A DNA stretch of 54,737 nt from Candidatus Thorarchaeota archaeon (GTDB lineage Archaea; Asgardarchaeota; Thorarchaeia; Thorarchaeales; Thorarchaeaceae). The stretch's first letter is position 1, and the number at the start of each line of letters is the position of its first letter. The translations under genes were made by a program, and so were the position numbers. The notes beneath the pieces are model-generated. The model was not told the DNA's origin. It did no database searches and saw only the letters and a program-made list of their open reading frames with translations. The stretch spans positions 1 through 54,737 of the forward strand of contig SHMX01000011.1 of the NCBI GenBank assembly GCA_008080745.1, written 5' to 3'. Shown here one piece after another: positions 16,714-24,200 of the stretch.

Positions 16714-17652
16714 TCAGGATTTTGCAGGAATATACCATTCTTCAAGAGAGATCTGGGATTGGGTATCGAGAATATCGGGATTTTGATATAACTTTCGTAG
16801 AAAAATATTGTAATCCCTTACACTTGGTATACGTACTGTAGCAAACAGACTGAATTCATCACCAACTCTCTGAAGGTCCCATATCTCATCAAATCCACAT
16901 ATACTCTGAGCCACTTGTGCAACCTTTCCCGGCCGAGAACGTATCCGAAGAAAGAATTTGATTGGTAACCCAATGTATGAAAAATCAATATCGATTGAAA
17001 ACCCCAGAATGCTACTATGTTTCTTTAGTTTCCTCAGAGATTTAGAGATAGCTGGTTGGCTTAGTTGATTCTCCATCATATCGCCAATATCCTGTTGAGT
17101 AGGTGGGAAAGGATGCTCAGTAGTAGCCTCACGTCTTCTAAGGATGCTCAAAAGTTCCCAATCGTTCTTCGATATGGATGGTGTCTTCAAATCAGTGATG
17201 GGTACGGGAAAACCATGCATTTTGTAAGTAGTTAGTACTTGTACAAGATTATAGGTCTGCATCAGAGACTTTGCAGTCACCTTGTCAACTACATCTAGAA
17301 AGTTCTCAAAGGCATGGGCATCTCTAAATCGGAATAAGCCAATTAGGGAATTTTCGCCTGAGAGACCATCCAACCACTCTAACTCTGACATTGCAAGCAG
17401 TGCTTGACTCACATCTGTTTCACGAGGATTTGTCTTTACTAGAAGTAGGCTACTGCGTTCGGCATACACGTAGGCAGGATTCAAAATCGTAACATAGGAA
17501 CGAAGAATATTATTTTGAACCAGTTTTTTTATTTTCCTGGATATCCAGTTTCTACTTTTATCCATACTTACCCCTAGTGATGAAATGCTTGAACGGGAAT
17601 TAGCCAGAAGTAAAACTAACAATTTTCTCTCACTATCAGTAATTTTTTGCAT
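16714..17652 (-). CDS. Tandem-module Lrp/AsnC-type transcription regulator
   Basis: About 312 aa made of two Lrp-like halves. Residues 1-55 and about 160-215 look like helix-turn-helix domains, each followed by an alpha/beta segment in the position of the ligand-binding RAM domain. Single-module Lrp proteins are around 150 aa, so this is a duplicated form. The start is uncertain: ATG 17652 or TTG 17676. It is divergent from adenosylhomocysteinase with a very short intergenic region and is followed in the same direction by the MetE-like gene. Control of methionine/SAM-cycle genes is therefore a reasonable inference. A second regulator of similar design is at 26426-27640. Confidence 0.75.
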   Translation of the reverse strand: MQKITDSERKLLVLLLANSRSSISSLGVSMDKSRNWISRKIKKLVQNNILRSYVTILNPAYVYAERSSLLLVKTNPRETDVSQALLAMSELEWLDGLSGENSLIGLFRFRDAHAFENFLDVVDKVTAKSLMQTYNLVQVLTTYKMHGFPVPITDLKTPSISKNDWELLSILRRREATTEHPFPPTQQDIGDMMENQLSQPAISKSLRKLKKHSSILGFSIDIDFSYIGLPIKFFLRIRSRPGKVAQVAQSICGFDEIWDLQRVGDEFSLFATVRIPSVRDYNIFLRKLYQNPDILDTQSQISLEEWYIPAKS

Positions 17653-17730
17653 ATTGAATGGACTGTATTCATGCAAATTATTCTTTACGGTGATGTAGGA
17701 TTGATATAGAGGTGAGAAACAAGGGATACC

Positions 17731-18996
17731 GTGATTACAATGGTAGATTACAAGGTAAAAGACATCGGCCTTGCAGACGAAGGCAGGATGTTAATCGAAT
17801 ATGCAGAAAAACATATGCCTGTTCTCATGCACCTTAGGAAGAAGTACTCGGAATCAAAACCCCTCAAGGGTATGAGAGTTGCTGGATGTCTGCATGTCAC
17901 AAAGGAAACAGCAGTACTGGTTGAAACGCTTCGCGCAGTGGGGGCGGAAGTAGCATGGTCAGGATGTAACCCATTATCAACCAATGACAAGGTTGCAGCA
18001 GGACTTGCAGCAAATGATGTTTCAGTTTTCGCTTGGCATGGTCTTAATACTGAGGAATACTATTGGTGCATAGAACAGACACTGAAGATGGAACCCACCC
18101 TAACACTTGATGATGGCGCTGATTTGATTTTCACATTGCACAATAAACATGAGGAATTAATACCCAAACTTCATGGTGGATCCGAAGAAACAACAACGGG
18201 AGTAATTCGTATTCGAGCAATGGCTGAGGATGGAGCACTAAAATATCCAATAATGGCCGTCAATGATGCAGATACAAAACATCTGTTTGATAACAGATAC
18301 GGAACTGGACAGAGTGTCTTTGATGGTGTCCTGAGAGCCTCAGCCATACTCATTGCAGGTAAGACTGTAGTAATTGGAGGATACGGTTTCTGTGGCAGAG
18401 GTATGGCTGAACGAGCAGAGGGACTCGGAGCTAATGTAATTGTTACAGAAGTGGACCCAGTTCGTGCCCTTCAAGCAAGAATGGATGGATACCGAGTCAT
18501 GCAAATGGATGATGCCGCTCCTGAAGGAGATCTTTTCCTTACTGCTACAGGAATGAAGGATGTCATTACTGGTGAGCACATGAAAGTCATGAAAGATGGA
18601 GCAATGATGGGTAATGCAGGACATTATAATGTAGAGATTAATGAACCACATCTCATCAAGCTGAGCAAGGGTAAACGACGTGTTAGGCATGCACTTGATG
18701 AATATGAAATGAAGGATGGAAGACGCCTCTATCTACTTGGAGAGGGACGTCTGGTTAATCTTGCTGCCGCAGAAGGTCATCCTTCAGAAGTAATGGACCT
18801 ATCATTCGCGGGACAACTCAATGCAATGATCTGGATGGCAAAACATGGCAAAGACCTGAAACCAGCCGTCTACGAGTTCCCAGAGGAATTAGACAAACAG
18901 ACCGCTTTGGCAAAACTCGAAACCATGGGCATCAAAATTGACAAGTGGACTCCGGAGCAGAAAGCCTACGCCAGAGCATATGCGGAAGGAACTTAA
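17731..18996 (+). CDS. ahcY: S-adenosylhomocysteine hydrolase
   Basis: Cytosolic NAD-dependent enzyme that splits S-adenosylhomocysteine to adenosine and homocysteine. Visible are the substrate-domain motif around L-T-L-D-D-G-A-D, the G-G-S-E-E-T-T-T-G-V segment, V-N-D-A-D-T-K with the catalytic Lys/Asp region, and the Rossmann motif G-G-Y-G-F-C-G-R-G. At 421 aa it is of the shorter type lacking the insertion seen in many bacterial and eukaryotic enzymes. GTG 17731 follows AAGGGA; ATG 17740 is possible. It is divergent from the Lrp-like regulator. With the nearby MetE-like enzyme it would recycle homocysteine in the methyl cycle. Confidence 0.95.
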   Translation: MITMVDYKVKDIGLADEGRMLIEYAEKHMPVLMHLRKKYSESKPLKGMRVAGCLHVTKETAVLVETLRAVGAEVAWSGCNPLSTNDKVAAGLAANDVSVFAWHGLNTEEYYWCIEQTLKMEPTLTLDDGADLIFTLHNKHEELIPKLHGGSEETTTGVIRIRAMAEDGALKYPIMAVNDADTKHLFDNRYGTGQSVFDGVLRASAILIAGKTVVIGGYGFCGRGMAERAEGLGANVIVTEVDPVRALQARMDGYRVMQMDDAAPEGDLFLTATGMKDVITGEHMKVMKDGAMMGNAGHYNVEINEPHLIKLSKGKRRVRHALDEYEMKDGRRLYLLGEGRLVNLAAAEGHPSEVMDLSFAGQLNAMIWMAKHGKDLKPAVYEFPEELDKQTALAKLETMGIKIDKWTPEQKAYARAYAEGT

Positions 18997-19037
18997 TGAG
19001 GGGACCTAAGCCACCTCAATTCTGATACAGGAGAGCT

Positions 19038-19337
19038 CTAAACTCTCTTGTACTCTTTTATTTTCATCATTATTTTGTAACCATCAATTCCGATAGCACG
19101 CAAATAGGTATCAAGAGGAAGGATATCGCCATCTTCTGAACTAATACCATCAAGATATTCAGTTACAACTTGAGTGACTTCACGAATCAGTCGTTTTTCT
19201 TTTCCAAACAGTTTTGCAAAGAAGCCCCAATCAAATATTTTCATGTGTTTTTTCAGAGAAGATGAGTCTTGATCGGTCTTCTTCTGAACTTCATTGATGA
19301 TATAATCGAGAAGATCTTGTTTAGATGACATTGTCAA
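19038..19337 (-). CDS. Small protein of unknown function
   Basis: A 99-aa soluble, charged protein with mainly helical composition and no recognisable motif. TTG 19337 is preceded by GGTGA at good spacing; an ATG two codons later is the alternative. It is convergent with ahcY, 41 bases apart. Lys and Asp/Glu are abundant in alternation through the first half, and one aromatic-rich patch (F-D-W-G-F-F-A-K-L-F-G) sits in the middle. I do not recognise the family. Confidence 0.65.
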   Translation of the reverse strand: MTMSSKQDLLDYIINEVQKKTDQDSSSLKKHMKIFDWGFFAKLFGKEKRLIREVTQVVTEYLDGISSEDGDILPLDTYLRAIGIDGYKIMMKIKEYKRV

Positions 19338-19443
19338 TGGGCATCACCGAATATTCAGACCATTCAAAACGATATAAGGAAACGTTGTTTCAAAGATTTC
19401 AAAAATAATTGTAAGTGTCAGCGTGGAACCGCTTGCCACCCAA

Positions 19444-19854
19444 TCAAATGATAACTATGAAAGAACTCCTTCGATGGATTGTACCATAGGGTATGCAACA
19501 GCTGATCAAAACGTGGACAAGCTTGGACATATATCAATTAACTCTTTGATATATTGACCTGTATACGGTATCCCCTGCAGCTCGGCTATCGGGAGTGTAT
19601 ACCTTGACCATCAGAAGAGGGGGGTTATTAGGAATCATGTCTAAGATAAGTATGCCGCCGTGAGTTGCACGGAGGCATAAAATGCCTGTGAAGAGGAAGT
19701 AAGACATCATCAGTCCTCTGTGACCAGTGATGCAGCCTCGATGAAGCAGGAACCAGACAGCAAATGAGGACTCCTGTCCACCTTTGTCCAAGTTCTGTGC
19801 AACGGCTGCAAATACAACAACACTCAGTATGCTGGTTACGATGCTCTCCATCAT
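19444..19854 (-). pseudogene. Probable decayed copy of the repeated gene found at the window ends
   Basis: A minus-strand frame from ATG 19854 runs to a TGA at 19534-19536. The same frame continues directly after that stop with Y-M-S-K-L-V-H-V-L-I. The window-end copies have M-S-K-F-V-H-K at the matching place, and DNA matches 16 of 17 bases there. The part before the stop contains P-D-S-R-A-A-G-D-T-V, comparable to P-D-Q-D-R-V-S-P-S-T-V in the left-end copy. The N-terminal part has one membrane-like segment. No good ribosome-binding site is seen. I read it as a degenerate relative. If wrong, bases 19338-19929 hold no gene that I can support. Confidence 0.3.
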
Positions 19855-19929
19855 AGAAGAATATCAAAATGTCAACGAGCAAAGCACTTTTGAGGGAGAG
19901 AATAAAATATAGTTAATGAGGTTAGAAAT

Positions 19930-20181
19930 TTGGGAGAAAAGAAGATTGGTGAAATCTCACAATATTTTCATAACATAAGTGTAGCAGCGATTATACTCGA
20001 AGACGAACTGAAAGAAGGCGACCAAATACATATCAAAGGTACAACCACCGACTTAGTCCAAGAGGTTAAGTCCATGGAAATTGATCGGGAATCCGTTGAA
20101 AAAGGTACAAAGGGACAAGAGATAGCAATCAAAGTCAAAGATAGAGTTCGTGAGAATGATGAGGTATATCTCGTCGAATAG
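19930..20181 (+). CDS. Translation-factor domain-2-like small beta-barrel protein
   Basis: An 83-aa protein that looks like an isolated EF-Tu/EF-1A domain 2 (oligonucleotide-binding-like beta barrel). It shows G-E-I-S-Q-Y-F near the start, L-K-E-G-D-Q-I-H-I-K-G (about 28-38), M-E-I-D-R near 50, K-G-Q-E-I-A-I-K-V and a final E-N-D-E-V-Y. Similar stand-alone 'elongation factor-like' proteins occur in archaea and bacteria. No GTPase domain is present, so it cannot be a factor by itself. TTG start with GAGGTT upstream. It is monocistronic and convergent with the next gene, with a shared hairpin between them. Its role is unknown. Confidence 0.75.
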   Translation: MGEKKIGEISQYFHNISVAAIILEDELKEGDQIHIKGTTTDLVQEVKSMEIDRESVEKGTKGQEIAIKVKDRVRENDEVYLVE

Positions 20182-20216
20182 ATAAAAGACTAGAACAAGT
20201 AGATAAGAAAGTTGAA

Positions 20217-20249
20217 TAATAAAAGATCGAGGGAAGATAAACTTCCCTC
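20217..20249 (-). terminator. Hairpin terminator between convergent genes
   Basis: Perfect 8-bp stem GAGGGAAG/CTTCCCTC (20229-20236 with 20242-20249) and 5-base loop. On the minus strand it is followed by GATCTTTTATTATT. It lies 9 bases past the hydrolase gene stop. Confidence 0.65.
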
Positions 20250-20257
20250 TGCTACTT

Positions 20258-21907
20258 CTATAACATAGCAAATAGCACGCCTTGAGGGAGAATTAGCATT
20301 TGCAAAAGGAATGCTTGAAATAAGGCTGTGAAAATGGTTCTGTTTCCTAACCTTTGAATGATGTTTCCACCGACCATTACAAGAGCTAAAATCAAAAGGC
20401 CCTGAAGTGATCCTATCATTCCAGATGTGGAGCCCAAAGCATACCATAATCCAGTTAGGAAGAAGAAAGGTAAGAAACCAATCAAAGTGTTCCATAGCAA
20501 CAGCCGTGACCCCTCAACCTCACGTTTTAATGCAATCTGAAATTCAACTTGTCCAACGTAGAATCCAAATGTAGTGAATATTGTGAAAATGATCAGCCAG
20601 ATGAACCGTTCATTTATTGGAAAGATATAGTAAATACCAGATCGTGCAAAAACGACAGACCAGAGAATAATAGCTACCGCGATAAGCAGAGAAAGTAGAA
20701 ACTTTTTACTCGTCAAAGAGGATATGTTTAGATTTCGGTTCAATTGGAAAGTTCCTTCTGTCCCTCCCACTTTTCCTCTCCAATATAATAAAACAAACAA
20801 AAGACCATAGCTTCCGATGAATCCAACATAGACTATATTGAAGACGGGAATGCCAAGAGGAATCATGAAAAATAGCAGTGCCAGCAAAAGAAAGATAGGT
20901 ATAGCACCTAACCACATGACTAGTTTTGTTTTGAGAAATTTTCTTTCCTCAATTATGTCAATTCCATATTCTCCACGTCCAGAATCATAGGCACTCAGGA
21001 GAGGATCCGCAACTCCCAATAGCAGGAAGACACCAACAATACCCATGAACCAGAAGACTACTCGTAGCAGTGCAGAAATAGCAGGTCCACCTGGGACCGA
21101 CAAAGAAAGGGATTCTGCAATGAAATCTTTAGAGATATCTATTGCCTGGGGGTTATATACCTCATAGTTATGAAGGAGCCATGGGAGAACGACTAGTTCT
21201 CGAGAGTATGATGACGTACCGCCTTCTGTCAGATTATTGAGAAGAATATTTGCAGATTGAGGAGGTAAAATATCGTCCAAGCTTCCAATCAATAGAAGAA
21301 TATCAGTTGATGGATTTGAGCTATTCAAAGCCTGAACCCATTCGAGGGCAGCATCTTGAACACCTGTAAAGAATTCTGATTGTATATTTGTTGCCAGATT
21401 GACTTGTGCACCAAACAATACCAAGCCAGCAACAGAAGCTGTGTCTAAGACCGCAGCTTGGAGTGCAACACGGGCGCCCATACTATGACCAAAGATTATG
21501 ATATCAGAATCATCCAAGCCTGATAATGTCTTAAATTGTTCTTTCGCCTCTAAAGCCTGTAATGCAAGCCTATCAGTAGCGGCATTGTCAAATTCAAGGG
21601 CCCCTGGAGACCGTCCATGTCCCGAGAAATCAAATGTGAAGATATGAAGCCCCATCTGATGGTATTCGGTGACCAAGCTTCTCAATGCAGTCTGATCACT
21701 CCCAAAACCTTCCAATAGAAGAACACCAGAAGATATTGAGCCCTCATAATAAAGCCCTACGAGTAAATCACCATCTGAATCTGTAAATTGAACTTCTTGA
21801 GTAAGTGTAAGACCAGAGTCTATCGCTACAAGTCCAACAACAGAACTGACAGCTAACAATCCACCAATGAGGGAAATTAGAAATAAGGTACGTTTGGAAA
21901 TGTTCAT
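20258..21907 (-). CDS. Alpha/beta hydrolase with C-terminal membrane domain, paralogue of the 13263 gene
   Basis: About 549 aa with the same architecture as the protein at 13263-15020. An N-terminal anchor helix (about residues 5-27) is followed by a hydrolase domain and seven or eight hydrophobic helices from about residue 275. The hydrolase shows D-F-S-G-H-G-R-S-P, nucleophile elbow G-H-S-M-G-A-R, a likely acid in G-S-L-D-D-I-L-P and a histidine in L-L-H-N-Y. These line up with a complete Ser-Asp-His triad. ATG 21907 is preferred to GTG 21940 because it begins directly before the anchor. The paired paralogues suggest a lineage-specific family of surface hydrolases. The substrate is unknown. 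Confidence 0.8.
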   Translation of the reverse strand: MNISKRTLFLISLIGGLLAVSSVVGLVAIDSGLTLTQEVQFTDSDGDLLVGLYYEGSISSGVLLLEGFGSDQTALRSLVTEYHQMGLHIFTFDFSGHGRSPGALEFDNAATDRLALQALEAKEQFKTLSGLDDSDIIIFGHSMGARVALQAAVLDTASVAGLVLFGAQVNLATNIQSEFFTGVQDAALEWVQALNSSNPSTDILLLIGSLDDILPPQSANILLNNLTEGGTSSYSRELVVLPWLLHNYEVYNPQAIDISKDFIAESLSLSVPGGPAISALLRVVFWFMGIVGVFLLLGVADPLLSAYDSGRGEYGIDIIEERKFLKTKLVMWLGAIPIFLLLALLFFMIPLGIPVFNIVYVGFIGSYGLLFVLLYWRGKVGGTEGTFQLNRNLNISSLTSKKFLLSLLIAVAIILWSVVFARSGIYYIFPINERFIWLIIFTIFTTFGFYVGQVEFQIALKREVEGSRLLLWNTLIGFLPFFFLTGLWYALGSTSGMIGSLQGLLILALVMVGGNIIQRLGNRTIFTALFQAFLLQMLILPQGVLFAML

Positions 21908-21981
21908 CCTTGATTCACTAATAAAGCAGATACAACACACTATATGTCTATTACCTAATCAGGTACAGATAATTCCCTTGG

Positions 21982-22446
21982 TCATAATTTTGTTATTTCA
22001 CCAACATCTAAGCCCATAGGGCGAAAGCCTTTGTGGATACTATCAATCCAATATTCATATTCTTCTCTGGAGCGGAGCCCCTCTACCCTTGAAACCATCA
22101 TCCCTTTTTTGAAAGCAACAACAACTGGAACACCAAGTATATTGAACTCTTCCTGAACACCTTCAACTTCGTCTACATTGACTTTTCCGAAATATACACG
22201 CAAAGCAAATTCTTCCGCCAGGTCTTCCAAGATTGGAAGAAGACGTTCACAGAATGGACAATGAGAACGATAGAAGATAAGAACAGATGTCTTTATTTTT
22301 CGGATAAGATTCATGAAGGATGGTTCACGCATATCATGGACTTTTCCATCTGCGAGAGGCTCTTTTGAGGTTTCAATGGATGTTTCAAGCTTCTTCGCTA
22401 AAGAATCAAAATTTGATGCCTCGATTTTTTTAGGCAAAATGCTCAC
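21982..22446 (-). CDS. Thioredoxin-fold protein with CPFC active site
   Basis: A 154-aa protein. Residues about 45-150 form a thioredoxin fold with the redox motif C-P-F-C (in Y-R-S-H-C-P-F-C-E-R). The cis-proline element is L-G-V-P-V-V-V-A-F. The first 40 residues are a charged extension not found in classical thioredoxin. CPFC with a preceding histidine is nearer to glutaredoxin-like or protein-disulfide reductases than to CGPC thioredoxin. No signal peptide is seen, so it is cytosolic. Its neighbours give no specific partner. Confidence 0.8.
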   Translation of the reverse strand: MSILPKKIEASNFDSLAKKLETSIETSKEPLADGKVHDMREPSFMNLIRKIKTSVLIFYRSHCPFCERLLPILEDLAEEFALRVYFGKVNVDEVEGVQEEFNILGVPVVVAFKKGMMVSRVEGLRSREEYEYWIDSIHKGFRPMGLDVGEITKL

Positions 22447-22630
22447 CTCTATAATTCTAGCACTAAGCTACATTAGTTTTTTGTGAGGTCACTTGAAGGG
22501 ATTAAAGAAGCAGAGTTATTCAATATATTTGTTTCAATGAATGTATTGCAGTGTTCAAAGATATGGGATCGGATGGGAGTAGTATAGAGTTCCAGTACTT
22601 TTTATAGGTAGTAAATTCGCTTTGGTAGTT

Positions 22631-23035
22631 ATGAGCACCACCTCAAGCGCAAGAACGATATTGGTAATACTATTAGCAAGTTTTGGATTGCCATTGCTTT
22701 TTCTCCTCTTTCTCTTCGAGTACTTGGAAATCTCAGAATACGTATTGCCCATTTTGCTACCAATATTCGGATTTACATTACTAATGCTTATCGTCATATT
22801 CGGATTCATCTTTGGAGCTATCAAATGGGCATCAGGGAAAGCAGGTACTATGCAATACCAACATTCTCCACGCATTACAACCACAATGCATCATGCTCAA
22901 AGAAAGTTCTACTTGATTCCAGTAAACTGTCCACATTGCCAAAGTGAAATCGAGTTAGGGAGAGCAGAATGGCGAGATGACCGGACCATCATTTGCTCCC
23001 GATGTTTTACCGACATTGAGATTCAGAAGACGTAA
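22631..23035 (+). CDS. Two-helix membrane protein with C-terminal zinc ribbon
   Basis: About 134 aa. Two membrane helices (about residues 8-30 and 38-65) are followed by a cytosolic tail with a zinc ribbon: C-P-H-C, about 22 residues, C-S-R-C. ATG 22631 is chosen over TTG 22622. The ribbon resembles those in many archaeal small proteins and may bind protein or nucleic acid; no specific function is evident. It is divergent from the thioredoxin-like gene and convergent with the surface-protein gene. Confidence 0.7.
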   Translation: MSTTSSARTILVILLASFGLPLLFLLFLFEYLEISEYVLPILLPIFGFTLLMLIVIFGFIFGAIKWASGKAGTMQYQHSPRITTTMHHAQRKFYLIPVNCPHCQSEIELGRAEWRDDRTIICSRCFTDIEIQKT

Positions 23036-23049
23036 CAATATGCGATATT

Positions 23050-23091
23050 GGGAAAAAGAAGAGAAGGTATCTGTATAGAACATACAGATAC
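23050..23091 (-). terminator. Hairpin terminator of the surface-protein gene
   Basis: Nine-bp perfect stem GTATCTGTA/TACAGATAC (23067-23075 with 23083-23091), followed on the minus strand by CTTCTCTTCTTTTTCCC. It lies 13 bases after the stop and matches the layout of the hydrogenase-operon terminator. Confidence 0.7.
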
Positions 23092-23104
23092 ATACCAGTA
23101 TTAA

Positions 23105-24052
23105 TCAGCCGACTCCAACAACTTCAAAGTCATCGAAATCTTCAGGACCTGAATTGCGCTTCGCCAACATCACTACAACGCCAATGATGACTATAGCACC
23201 AACTACACCGATACCAACAATCATGATTTGTGAAGCGTCCATCACCAAGGGAGGTGGTGTGTCGCTTGTTGTGGTAGCAATTCCGCCAGATCCCTCGTTA
23301 ATATCAATACCATAAGAAATAGTGACTGTGTCGTCTTGGTCTAGAGCTGAAAATACACAATACCATGTTCCAGAGGTGGGGACCTCAAATGGACCGATGT
23401 CAGCCTGATGGTAATCATCCTTTATTGCAAAACCTGTAGCACTGCCACCAGTCGTCCAAGCATTGTAGTTACTTTCATCACAGATGAAAAAATAGATTCC
23501 ATCCGATGAGAACCAAGTTGAAAAATGACCGTCTATTTCATCACCAGCATCGAGATTGAATGAGGTATACCACCATTCATCGGTCTCAAGAGTTTCTCCA
23601 TACCTAGTATAATCCCAGTTTGATGGGTTATAATAAGGAGAGTTGTCATCATCTAGATCCACACCAATATCCACAGTTACAGTGGTAGAACCTTCAGCAT
23701 TACTGAATACGATATGCCAAGTATTAGTGGTCTGCACAGTAAAGGAGATACCCATGGTGTGAATTCCTTCACTTAGCTCATATACGGAGGCACTTCTTCC
23801 GGCTTCCCACTCGCCCATATTGTAATCGTCAGCTATGAAGAAGTCAAGACCCTGCGTTTCAGAATGGGTTTCAAAAAAGCCAGAGATATCTGTACCAGAT
23901 GAGAGGGATCCCGAAACATCGTACCATTCACCCGCATTAAGAATAACATTTGTGTATTCGTTGTCCCAATCTGACGCAGCTACGTGCTGAGTCGAACTTG
24001 ACGAAATGAGAATGAAAGAGAAAAACAACAAAATCAAGAATTTTTTATCCAC
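23105..24052 (-). CDS. Secreted, membrane-anchored protein with two repeated beta domains
   Basis: A 315-aa surface protein: signal peptide at residues 1-26, two homologous domains of about 100 residues (about 38-135 and 150-250), a Thr/Pro-rich linker and a single C-terminal membrane helix (about 275-298). The halves share E-W-Y/W ... G-x-I-S/D-G-x-F ... G-L/I-x-F-F-I-x-D ... W ... T-W-x-x-V-F-S and D-D-D/G acidic turns. This resembles pre-peptidase C-terminal (PPC)-like beta sandwiches; that family call is tentative. GTG start 24052 with AAGGTGA upstream. It stands alone with its own terminator. Likely a cell-surface binding or scaffold protein. Confidence 0.75.
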   Translation of the reverse strand: MDKKFLILLFFSFILISSSSTQHVAASDWDNEYTNVILNAGEWYDVSGSLSSGTDISGFFETHSETQGLDFFIADDYNMGEWEAGRSASVYELSEGIHTMGISFTVQTTNTWHIVFSNAEGSTTVTVDIGVDLDDDNSPYYNPSNWDYTRYGETLETDEWWYTSFNLDAGDEIDGHFSTWFSSDGIYFFICDESNYNAWTTGGSATGFAIKDDYHQADIGPFEVPTSGTWYCVFSALDQDDTVTISYGIDINEGSGGIATTTSDTPPPLVMDASQIMIVGIGVVGAIVIIGVVVMLAKRNSGPEDFDDFEVVGVG

Positions 24053-24200
24053 AGTAAATTCACCTTTGTAGGCTGTAAATAGGAAAGTAGATACAGAAAT
24101 AGATTTTGGATACGTGGAAGAAAACCATAACTGAGAGGAGCTTTCTTTTTGAGGCTAATTCAAACACGTAAGAGGTATTAATGACAAAATCCATTGATTC

